The position numbers were made by a program, and so were the translations under genes. DNA of 5,284 bases, from NCBI GenBank assembly GCA_016840245.1, contig JAEOST010000054.1, positions 1 to 5,284 on the forward strand, written 5' to 3'. This document shows positions 1 to 5,266 of this stretch, in pieces. This stretch comes from Candidatus Thorarchaeota archaeon (GTDB lineage Archaea; Asgardarchaeota; Thorarchaeia; Thorarchaeales; Thorarchaeaceae). The notes beneath the pieces are model-generated. The model made no database searches and was not told the origin of the DNA. It worked only from the letters and a program-made list of their open reading frames with translations. Every line of letters starts with the position of its first letter. Positions within the stretch are counted from its first letter, which is position 1.

Positions 1-1
1 G

Positions 2-1027
2 TGTGAAACTACATTCAACACGACTCCAGAAAAAAGAGCAGAATTTGCGAAACTCGCTGTGGACACGGCACACGCAGTTGATAGCAGAATCTTTGCGGTT
101 GCAGGGATTGTACGGAACGTCACCGTGGAGAAAACTGTGGCAAACTCTCTAGGTATTGATGCGTACGAGATGCGGACCTTTAGTAAAACTGAGATGACTG
201 TGCTTGCTAAGGATGGTAAGGAAGAAACTGCAGGTTGGGCCACAGATGCAAGACGCGATGTCAGTGATCTTAAGGTTGAAGATACAGCTAGAATCGCTGC
301 TGAGAAAGCAGCTAGTGGTTTTGGTATGAAATACTTGGATCCTGGTGAGTTTGAACTTGTCTTGGAACCAGCTGCTGCCGCTGACTTAATTCTCTATACT
401 ACTTACATTGGATTCAGTGCACGACGATATCAGGAATACATGAGTTATCTCAAAGATCGAATTGGAGAGCAGATGTTCTCAGAAGACCTTAGTATCTGGG
501 ATAACGCTCTTGATCAACGACTTGTTGGTGCATCGCTGTTTGATGATGAAGGTGTTCCTCACCAGAGGGTGGACCTGGTTGACAAGGGTGTTGTCAAGAA
601 TCTGGTCTACGATACGCTAACAGCAACAAAAGATGGCGTTGAAAGCACAGGTAATCATGCGAAGTGGTGGGGTCCGGCTGGACCAATGGCTCGACACGCT
701 GTTGTCGGCGAGGGCAGTTCTTCTGTAGATGAAATGATATCTGAGACCAAAAAGGGAGTACTCGTTACTCACTTCCATTACATGAACCCCGTTAATCCTA
801 CTGAGGGTGTACTCACTGCACTCACACGGGATGGTGCTTGGTTCGTTGAGAATGGTGAAGTAAAGTATCCACTACACACTCTGCGTTTCACAGATGCTAT
901 TCCACGGTTCTTCAAGGAAATTGATATGATTGGTAAGTATCCTGATTTCCAAGAAATACCACCAATTGGTAAAGTGCCTGCAATGAAACTACCTTCATTC
1001 AGGTTCTCAGGTTCCAGTAAGGAATAG
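2..1027 (+). CDS. TldD/PmbA-family protein, TldE-type (5' truncated by window edge)
   Basis: The frame is open from base 2, so the gene enters from the left. The GTG at 59 is an internal valine, because the 19 codons before it (containing TPEKRAEFAKLAV) already look like the family. About 341 residues are visible; family members are usually 430-480, so roughly 100 N-terminal residues are missing. Recognisable blocks are ANSLGIDAY near nt 140-170, FDDEGVP at 539-559, GVESTGN near 635-655, and a C-terminal part with NPTEGVL, a DGAWFVENGE stretch and a VPAMKLPSFRF tail. In TldD proteins HExxxH supplies the zinc ligands. The matching region here (around GFSARRYQEYMSYLKDRIG) has no such motif, so this resembles the non-metal TldE/PmbA partner. 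In bacteria TldD and TldE form a heterodimeric protease that cleaves unfolded peptides and matures some modified peptides. The TldD partner would be expected just to the left (inference). Family assignment is confident; the TldE subtype is less so. Confidence 0.88.
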   Translation, partial: CETTFNTTPEKRAEFAKLAVDTAHAVDSRIFAVAGIVRNVTVEKTVANSLGIDAYEMRTFSKTEMTVLAKDGKEETAGWATDARRDVSDLKVEDTARIAAEKAASGFGMKYLDPGEFELVLEPAAAADLILYTTYIGFSARRYQEYMSYLKDRIGEQMFSEDLSIWDNALDQRLVGASLFDDEGVPHQRVDLVDKGVVKNLVYDTLTATKDGVESTGNHAKWWGPAGPMARHAVVGEGSSSVDEMISETKKGVLVTHFHYMNPVNPTEGVLTALTRDGAWFVENGEVKYPLHTLRFTDAIPRFFKEIDMIGKYPDFQEIPPIGKVPAMKLPSFRFSGSSKE

Positions 1028-1043
1028 ATTAGGGATCGAACCA

Positions 1044-1607
1044 TCACTCCATTGCGTGTGGAAGCTCGGTCATTGGCGTTGTCAGGATAACCTCCGTGTT
1101 CACATCGTATGTGACAAGCACTCGTGCGAAAACGTACGATGCGCTTATGAGACTCCATGGAACTGTAATCATATCTCGGTCATTCTCATATTCAAGAGTC
1201 AGAATGGAACCCGCGAGTATTGTGGAATTCCCCTCTGGGTCTACACCAAAGGTGTAAATTGGCGTAGCGTTTTCGTAGTAGACTGTTACTTTTACTACTT
1301 GGAAGTCATCTATGCCTGAAGATCCTGTGTTGTTCACAATAATATCCAAGTCAAAATTGAGGGTTGTTGGTGCGCTGTGAGTCGACATAGTAGAGAAGAA
1401 TCCAGTGACACTCAAGGTGAGGTCTCCTATCACTGTTGCGTTGACTTGGTCCCCAGGAATTTCTGCAGGCGCTGCGAGATGAGGTAAGCTTTCTTGTGGA
1501 TTATAATATGGGTTTTGACCACCATTCCAAGGTCCAAGAAAAATAATCGTTCCTATAACGATGATTATGACAATTATAGCAGCAATTCCACCTACCTCCT
1601 TTTTCAA
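1044..1607 (-). CDS. Membrane-anchored extracytoplasmic beta-rich protein, unknown function
   Basis: The 187-aa product begins MKKEVGG, followed by one strongly hydrophobic helix at about residues 8-24, then a Gly/Pro/Asn/Tyr linker (about 25-50) and a domain of alternating beta-strand-like segments (about 55-185). There is no lipobox Cys and no Cys anywhere, so a signal anchor with the C-terminal domain outside is the likely topology. Four N-x-S/T sequons lie in the outer part (Asn 56, 92, 113, 127), suiting an archaeal surface glycoprotein. The strand pattern with a polar NNTG turn resembles Ig-like or CARDB-like sandwiches, but I recognise no family. The start is TTG at 1607: AGGAG sits 8 nt upstream, and the nearby ATG (1612-1610) is out of frame and stops after two codons. 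The gene ends 16 nt from the convergent TldE-type gene. Function is unknown. Confidence 0.8.
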   Translation of the reverse strand: MKKEVGGIAAIIVIIIVIGTIIFLGPWNGGQNPYYNPQESLPHLAAPAEIPGDQVNATVIGDLTLSVTGFFSTMSTHSAPTTLNFDLDIIVNNTGSSGIDDFQVVKVTVYYENATPIYTFGVDPEGNSTILAGSILTLEYENDRDMITVPWSLISASYVFARVLVTYDVNTEVILTTPMTELPHAME

Positions 1608-1615
1608 TGCATCAA

Positions 1616-1620
1616 CTCCT
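1616..1620 (-). promoter_or_regulatory. Shine-Dalgarno site that fixes a TTG start
   Basis: The minus strand reads AGGAG, then 8 nt, then TTG (1607-1605). The spacing is normal and supports the TTG start of the surface protein. The in-frame sequence has no ATG or GTG within the hydrophobic helix. A second, even stronger SD-like string (AAGGAGGT) lies inside codons 2-5, but no usable start follows it at proper distance. Confidence 0.6.
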
Positions 1621-1693
1621 TATTCGATTCCGTTATTCCACAAAAAACCTACTTGTGTTCCCACGACTACTTAGACTCTGAACTTTTAGTTTG

Positions 1694-1701
1694 AAAATAT
1701 C
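1694..1701 (-). promoter_or_regulatory. Possible TATA box for the surface-protein gene
   Basis: The minus strand reads GATATTTT in the 124-nt gap upstream of the TTG start. Transcription starting about 25 bp downstream would give a leader of roughly 65 nt. The box sits inside a small AT-rich dyad, TTGAAA-7 nt-TTTCAA (1691-1709), which could be regulatory or chance. A TAAAAG alternative lies a few bases further downstream. This is a weak call, because this gene could also be read through from the 199-aa gene upstream on the same strand. Confidence 0.25.
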
Positions 1702-1731
1702 CCTTTCAAGTTTCTTATTTGCGTAATCACA

Positions 1732-2331
1732 TCACTTCGAGAGCTTGGTGACTAACTCCTCACTGAACTGCTCAAGTATTAACCCCACTCTATCTTGAAC
1801 TTCTTCAGAACCGTATATAGAGGTTAGAAGATTTAGCAGTGCTAAATTATGAAGCATTGATACAGAAAACTCGTTAGTTGAATAGTAATTCGAGATTCGT
1901 TCGTCAACTACTATCTTGGCATCATCTGTTCCCTGTCGACGTATCGCATCTCTTCTGATGTTATACATACATGCCTCGAACTCTTTGGTCTGAAGGGCTG
2001 ACCTGATTGGACCAATCAAGAAGTTGGCTGATAACTCATCTGTAAGATTGTGACTTCCTACTTCACGAACACTATCATTGAATTGAAGAAGAACTGGTTC
2101 GATATCGAAGGGAATTTTCTTAGCCACCTCAACGAGAAATGTACGAAACTCCTTTTTTCTTATGAGCGGAATGTGACGCTTGAACTCCTCTTCGAAAGCG
2201 ATCACTACCGGACCGATGCCCTTTATCGAAAGACGGTGTTTCTTGTCGCGACTGAATAGGACATCCTCTTCCTCTGAGTAGAACTGAAGGTGTACTAGGT
2301 ACTTTACCATGAGTTCTAATTGGTCCGACAT
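1732..2331 (-). CDS. Hypothetical helical soluble protein, divergent from the sensor gene
   Basis: The 199-aa product has no signal peptide, no transmembrane segment and no motif I can assign. It is rich in charged and Leu/Ile residues in patterns suggesting mostly alpha-helix. An N-terminal helix holds an acidic YSEEEDV stretch, a basic loop with KKHRLSIKG follows, then amphipathic helices to the C-terminus, with one Cys at residue 121. The opening could resemble a small regulatory or scaffold domain, but no DNA-binding helix-turn-helix is clear. The start is ATG at 2331; it has only a poor SD (GGTAG or GTGA nearby), while a TATA-like box about 37 bp upstream would give a very short leader, so a near-leaderless mRNA is plausible. 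The gene is divergent from the histidine-kinase-like gene across 169 bp, and a shared regulatory circuit is an inference only. Confidence 0.75.
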   Translation of the reverse strand: MSDQLELMVKYLVHLQFYSEEEDVLFSRDKKHRLSIKGIGPVVIAFEEEFKRHIPLIRKKEFRTFLVEVAKKIPFDIEPVLLQFNDSVREVGSHNLTDELSANFLIGPIRSALQTKEFEACMYNIRRDAIRRQGTDDAKIVVDERISNYYSTNEFSVSMLHNLALLNLLTSIYGSEEVQDRVGLILEQFSEELVTKLSK

Positions 2332-2364
2332 TTCACAGCTACCAAATCATACTGAGCAATTGAA

Positions 2365-2372
2365 CATATATT
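2365..2372 (-). promoter_or_regulatory. TATA-like box for the 199-aa gene
   Basis: The minus strand reads AATATATG. Its centre is about 37 bp from the ATG at 2331, so initiation about 25 bp downstream would leave a leader of roughly 10-15 nt. This agrees with the lack of a good SD. The upstream side, where the B-recognition element would sit, is occupied by a perfect palindrome (2372-2383). Confidence 0.4.
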
Positions 2373-2383
2373 CCTAATTAGGA
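2372..2383. promoter_or_regulatory. 12-bp perfect palindrome, candidate operator
   Basis: TCCTAATTAGGA is its own reverse complement. It abuts the TATA-like box of the leftward gene at the B-recognition position and lies about 50 bp upstream of the rightward TATA-like box. Next to it, GAGGT occurs twice exactly 10 bp apart (2382-2386 and 2392-2396). A dimeric regulator bound here could control one or both divergent genes. Role is inferred from position and symmetry only. Confidence 0.35.
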
Positions 2384-2434
2384 GGTTCTGTGAGGTGGAC
2401 CGTATCGAGAAAAGTCCGTTCCCCTTTACTATGA

Positions 2435-2442
2435 CATATAAA
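2435..2442 (+). promoter_or_regulatory. TATA-like box for the histidine-kinase-like gene
   Basis: The plus strand reads CATATAAA. Initiation about 25 bp downstream (near 2463) would give a leader of about 37 nt ending in a normal SD. This is the best archaeal-type promoter match in the window. Confidence 0.45.
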
Positions 2443-2485
2443 CAAAAGCTGGTCGCTCACGTTCATTAAACAGCAGTTCTTTTGT
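2442..2485. repeat. 7-bp inverted repeat around the predicted transcription start
   Basis: ACAAAAG (2442-2448) and CTTTTGT (2479-2485) are exact inverted copies 30 bp apart, with GCTG/CAGC also matching just inside. The centre falls at about 2463, where the TATA-like box predicts initiation. This could be a paired operator or chance; a transcript starting there would lack the left arm, so an RNA hairpin is unlikely. Confidence 0.2.
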
Positions 2486-2489
2486 GGTT

Positions 2490-2494
2490 GAGGT
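2490..2494 (+). promoter_or_regulatory. Shine-Dalgarno site of the histidine-kinase-like gene
   Basis: GAGGT is followed by 6 nt and then ATG at 2501. It complements the 3' end of 16S rRNA and supports this start. Confidence 0.55.
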
Positions 2495-2500
2495 TTTGAA

Positions 2501-4075
2501 ATGAATAACCAACGACCGTTAACACGTGGGGATTACGGGGTTTTAGTTCTCTTCACTATTGCGGTGGTTTCTACTCTTGTCCTCACTTTAACTGGTATCC
2601 CATATGTTTCGCTCGAATCGATGGAAATGAGCTTCTGGCTTGCCATTCTAATGCCCATAGGGACAATCATGTCAGGGATTATCTTCTCATACTCTTTGGC
2701 TCAGTATACTCTTGAAAAGCAGTTCAGAGACCTCGTCCTGTTATTGATGGCAATCAACATGTTGTTGGATGGTTTTCTATACCTTCTAACGAACACCTCA
2801 TTTGCCGCAATTTCTCCATTTGCAGACCGAGATAGAAATCGAACAATCGTTATTGCTTTTGGGTTGATCTTGGGACCATCTGTATTATTTGGCTCATTGA
2901 ATAGTTTCTCAAAAGTGACCAAAAGACAGCTTTATTCTCTACTCACATGGGGGGGTCTAATTGTTCCAGCTGTTTCTCTATGGTTCTTCTTCAGTCCTGA
3001 ACCTGTTTTCTCAACCACACCAATTGGAGCTGGGATTTCAGGCTTTTCACCACTCGCATGGTTCTTCTTCATCTTTATTCCATCAAGTATGTTTTATGCA
3101 ATAGTCAAATACTTCCGAGCCTGGCGCATTGATAGGAATAGAATCAATCTGTCTTCAGCTTTAGCTCTGGGTCTTTGGTTCCTTACTGTGATGCTTTTTG
3201 CGTCTCAGACAAATCCATTGCAATTGATGGAGATTATCTGGTATTCAGTTTTCGTTACAGGTCTGTTTCTAATATCAGTTGTAATCGTGACATCTTCAGT
3301 CATTGAACCGAGAAAAGTCATGATGAATTTGGTCCGTGAACGTACGAGACAACTTGAAGAATCAAGGGGAGAGAGTGAGTTTTACCTCAATGTTTGGGGC
3401 CATAAGATTGGTAACCTTTTACAAAGCATGATTCTCTATCTCGAGCTGATATCAACAAGTTCTGAAAGAGATCAGAAGATTGTTGAGCTCGCTGATGCTG
3501 CTATTGAGATTGGTAGAGAAACTGGTCAAATCAACAGGCAAGTGGCTGCACTCATAAAGCTGAAGGAAAAGGAGGACATTGAACTCAGTCCGATGAGTAT
3601 CTCTGAAGCACTGGCGTCATCTCTAGAAATTACCAAGAATCTCTATGGTCCAGATTGTTTTCAAGAAGAATATACCCCTCTCTCTGCGACCATTCACGTT
3701 ATCGCTGACGAGTTCCTCGAACTTGTCTTTGTAAACCTCTTGGCGTATATTTGCAAGAATAGTCCTCAATCAAAGTTGTTGATTTCTCCAATTGCCACCC
3801 ATCAAACTATAGCACTTCAAATTTCATTTGATGGACCCCGGATTCCATTGGATATTGAGAACTCTCTCTTTTCTGAAATTCAGCCATCTAAAACAACACT
3901 GAGTCTGGATTTGTACACAGTAAAGATACTCATGCGAAAATTCCAAGGATTCTTTGAGTATTCATGGATTGAGCAGACAAAAGAAAATCAGTTCACTCTT
4001 ACCTTCAAACATGTGCTGTCTGATGAAAACATAACTAAATCAGTTGTTGAGAAGGAAAGTATCTCTGACCAGTGA
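2501..4075 (+). CDS. Polytopic membrane histidine-kinase-like protein with degenerate ATPase domain
   Basis: The 524-aa product has about eight hydrophobic segments (near 13-33, 44-68, 77-97, 114-135, 144-165, 183-205, 217-234, 241-266), then a short coiled coil (about 270-292), a dimerisation/His-phosphotransfer-like helix pair (about 293-355) and a C-terminal ATPase-like fold (about 365-506). The H-box is WGHKIGNLLQ with His301 and Asn305; the acidic residue normally beside the His is Lys302. The N-box keeps its first Asn (NLL, 412-414), but the essential second Asn is Tyr416. The G1 box reads FDGPRIP (443-449), so the DxGxG Asp is Phe and the second Gly is Arg. The G2 glycines align with Thr466, Ser468 and Asp470. 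Such a protein probably senses a membrane or small-molecule signal but may not autophosphorylate; phosphatase, phosphotransfer or partner-dependent roles are possible. No receiver or other output domain is fused, and no response regulator is in the window. Architecture is confident; catalytic loss is read from my own alignment. Confidence 0.85.
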   Translation: MNNQRPLTRGDYGVLVLFTIAVVSTLVLTLTGIPYVSLESMEMSFWLAILMPIGTIMSGIIFSYSLAQYTLEKQFRDLVLLLMAINMLLDGFLYLLTNTSFAAISPFADRDRNRTIVIAFGLILGPSVLFGSLNSFSKVTKRQLYSLLTWGGLIVPAVSLWFFFSPEPVFSTTPIGAGISGFSPLAWFFFIFIPSSMFYAIVKYFRAWRIDRNRINLSSALALGLWFLTVMLFASQTNPLQLMEIIWYSVFVTGLFLISVVIVTSSVIEPRKVMMNLVRERTRQLEESRGESEFYLNVWGHKIGNLLQSMILYLELISTSSERDQKIVELADAAIEIGRETGQINRQVAALIKLKEKEDIELSPMSISEALASSLEITKNLYGPDCFQEEYTPLSATIHVIADEFLELVFVNLLAYICKNSPQSKLLISPIATHQTIALQISFDGPRIPLDIENSLFSEIQPSKTTLSLDLYTVKILMRKFQGFFEYSWIEQTKENQFTLTFKHVLSDENITKSVVEKESISDQ

Positions 4076-4140
4076 AAGAGGAATCTTGCTGGAGTCTAGA
4101 AAGTGTACGTGATAGGGAAGCACTAGAAAGGGGCAGTCTT

Positions 4141-4162
4141 TCATCCTAATACATGAGGATGA
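4141..4162. other. Hairpin in the convergent gap
   Basis: TCATCCT (4141-4147) pairs with AGGATGA (4156-4162) around an 8-nt loop. It could mark the 3' end of the sensor transcript, but no T-run follows, so terminator function is uncertain. Confidence 0.25.
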
Positions 4163-4257
4163 GTGTTCGATTGAGATGCAATTCGCAGGTCCAAGAGAAT
4201 ACAATCTAACGAACTTGACTCATATGTTCATTCGGATGACATTCTGATTGCAGATTA

Positions 4258-4271
4258 GATAGTAGTCTATC
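4258..4271 (-). terminator. Small hairpin just after the ferredoxin stop codon
   Basis: GATAG and CTATC form a 5-bp stem with a 4-nt loop, 3 nt after the TAG of the ferredoxin gene. It may stabilise or end the iron-sulfur transcript. It lacks a U-tract and is short, so this is a weak call. Confidence 0.2.
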
Positions 4272-4274
4272 AAA

Positions 4275-4541
4275 CTACCAACTAACAGATATTGCATTCA
4301 CTGGACAGACTTCAATGCATCTCATACACCATGTGCACTGGGACGTGTAAACTGGAGTTACCTGCCAATAAGATGGATCCCAAGGGTCATCACCATCCAC
4401 AATCACATGATGTAAGTGAAAGACTGGTCGGTCACACTGTTTCAGACACTTTGTGCACTCTCGCGGATCTGTATCACCATCAGGCCCACACTTCGAGTAG
4501 TCAATCACAATCTTCGTCTTTCCCTTTCTAACTGCAATCAT
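4275..4541 (-). CDS. Two-cluster 4Fe-4S ferredoxin-domain protein
   Basis: The 88-aa product carries two cysteine motifs. The first is Cys18-x10-Cys29-x2-Cys32-x3-Cys36, widened between its first two ligands by an acidic GPDGDTDPRE loop. The second is the classical Cys69-x2-Cys72-x2-Cys75-x3-Cys79-Pro followed by VNAI. In 2[4Fe-4S] ferredoxins each cluster takes its fourth ligand from the other motif, so Cys36 and Cys79 would cross over. Between the motifs is a 32-residue segment with HLHH (42-45) and an acidic/aromatic DGDDPWDPSYW stretch, longer than in minimal ferredoxins. It probably carries electrons in the cytoplasm, most likely to or from the product of the adjacent upstream gene. The ATG at 4541 has a strong SD (AGGAGGAG) that overlaps the upstream gene's stop, so translation is probably coupled. 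The specific redox partner is unknown. Confidence 0.88.
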   Translation of the reverse strand: MIAVRKGKTKIVIDYSKCGPDGDTDPRECTKCLKQCDRPVFHLHHVIVDGDDPWDPSYWQVTPVYTSQCTWCMRCIEVCPVNAISVSW

Positions 4542-4546
4542 TACAT

Positions 4547-4554
4547 CTCCTCCT
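4547..4554 (-). promoter_or_regulatory. Shine-Dalgarno site overlapping the upstream stop codon
   Basis: The minus strand reads AGGAGGAG, 5 nt before the ATG at 4541. The last two bases of the TAG stop of the 237-aa gene (4555-4553) are also the first two of this SD, so ribosomes ending on the first gene are placed to start on the second. This supports a two-gene operon with fixed stoichiometry. Confidence 0.6.
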
Positions 4555-5266
4555 AGTATCTTCCAGCAACCTGTTTGATTTCATTTCGTGGGACAAGAGT
4601 AAGTGCATTGTGCTGACAGGCATTTCTGCAATTCCCACACCCATAGCACATGTCTAAATCCACATTGACCAAATTCTTTGTTGGACTAAAACTCAAAGCT
4701 CCAAATTGACATGCACTCACGCAATCTCTCTGCCCCTCACAGAGGTCTGGATTGAATTGAACTACATACTCTGCTTTGTAGAGGAGACCTAAGTCATAAT
4801 CATGCCGCATTCGTATTCCCATGCAATTAGGATTCTCACAAGAACAAATAGCTGTTATGTAGGGAACAGGATGAAACCAGACCGTGGAAACCAGACCTTC
4901 TTCTGAGAAGCTCTCCAGTATACGAGTTGTTTCTTCACGATCCATTGGTCGCTTTACATTCTCAGGTATGTAACGAGGTATTTTATCTGCAACTTCACTC
5001 ATAACACCAAATATAATGCAACGTGCATCTTTCTCCCCCCTGCACATAAATCGACACACGCAATAATTCAGAGTGAGTGGCTCAGCAGCAAGATTCTCTA
5101 CTATGTAAGAAGCATCCTCTATTGGTAATACCTGACCAAAGTGACCATCAACCCCTATACGCCTACGTTTTGGTCCCTCGTTGTGTAAGACACGATTCAT
5201 GATGCTCTTGACAACTCTTCCAATGATTGGCGTCTGAAGCTTGTATCCTGAACCAGCGAATTTCAT
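4553..5266 (-). CDS. Cysteine-rich ferredoxin-domain protein (possible 7Fe or poly-cluster type); start uncertain
   Basis: The 237-aa product has a C-terminal two-cluster ferredoxin domain (about 168-225). The second motif is complete (Cys207-x2-Cys210-x2-Cys213-x3-Cys217). The first has Gln179 where the second Cys should be (Cys176, Cys182, Cys186 remain), and both motifs lack the usual Pro after the last Cys. This suggests one [4Fe-4S] and one [3Fe-4S] or otherwise ligated cluster. Further upstream are YCVCRFMC with a later Cys (69, 71, 75, 83) and ICSCENPNC (141, 143, 148), arrangements seen in larger archaeal and bacterial anaerobe ferredoxin-type proteins and able to hold another metal site. 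No signal peptide or membrane helix is visible, so a cytoplasmic electron carrier or redox subunit is likely. The ATG at 5266 has no SD, and the frame stays open through the last six codons of the window (VTPVYG), so the true start may lie outside. Confidence 0.82.
   Translation of the reverse strand: MKFAGSGYKLQTPIIGRVVKSIMNRVLHNEGPKRRRIGVDGHFGQVLPIEDASYIVENLAAEPLTLNYCVCRFMCRGEKDARCIIFGVMSEVADKIPRYIPENVKRPMDREETTRILESFSEEGLVSTVWFHPVPYITAICSCENPNCMGIRMRHDYDLGLLYKAEYVVQFNPDLCEGQRDCVSACQFGALSFSPTKNLVNVDLDMCYGCGNCRNACQHNALTLVPRNEIKQVAGRY

Larger units (their letters stand above)
4076..4274. other. Convergent intergenic gap without genes
   Basis: This stretch separates the rightward sensor gene from the leftward ferredoxin gene. 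I see no ORF with coding character and no tRNA fold. It holds an 8-bp direct repeat CTAGAAAG (4096-4103 and 4123-4130) and two small hairpins listed separately. Neither strand has a clear long U-tract after the stop codons. Confidence 0.6.

Noticed and set aside
59..61. GTG as the start codon of the TldD/PmbA-family gene
   Set aside because: The frame is open back to base 2 and the upstream residues (TPEKRAEFAKLAV) continue the family pattern, so this GTG is internal.
778..1158. Minus-strand 126-codon open frame crossing the end of the TldE-type gene
   Set aside because: It overlaps two real genes in antisense or another frame, its composition is non-coding in character (many Ser/Arg, no fold pattern), and it has no SD.
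1610..1612. ATG on the minus strand as the start of the surface protein
   Set aside because: It is out of frame with the long ORF and meets a stop after two codons; the TTG at 1607 fits both frame and SD spacing.
1642..1647. Minus-strand T6 run as a terminator for the 199-aa gene
   Set aside because: It lies about 85 nt after that gene's stop and inside the probable leader of the next gene, with no stem before it; termination there cannot be supported from sequence alone.
4096..4130. CTAGAAAG direct repeat as an insertion scar or attachment site
   Set aside because: The copies are only 8 bp, 27 bp apart, with no inverted repeats or integrase/transposase gene nearby.
4160..4200. TTCGATT followed by a purine-rich stretch, resembling a tRNA T-loop
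   Set aside because: The flanking bases do not form a 5-bp T-stem, and no acceptor, D or anticodon arms are found around it.
4292..4531. Plus-strand 79-codon open frame opposite the ferredoxin gene
   Set aside because: It lies entirely within the antisense of a gene with clear 4Fe-4S motifs, and its His/Ser-rich product is typical of a shadow frame.
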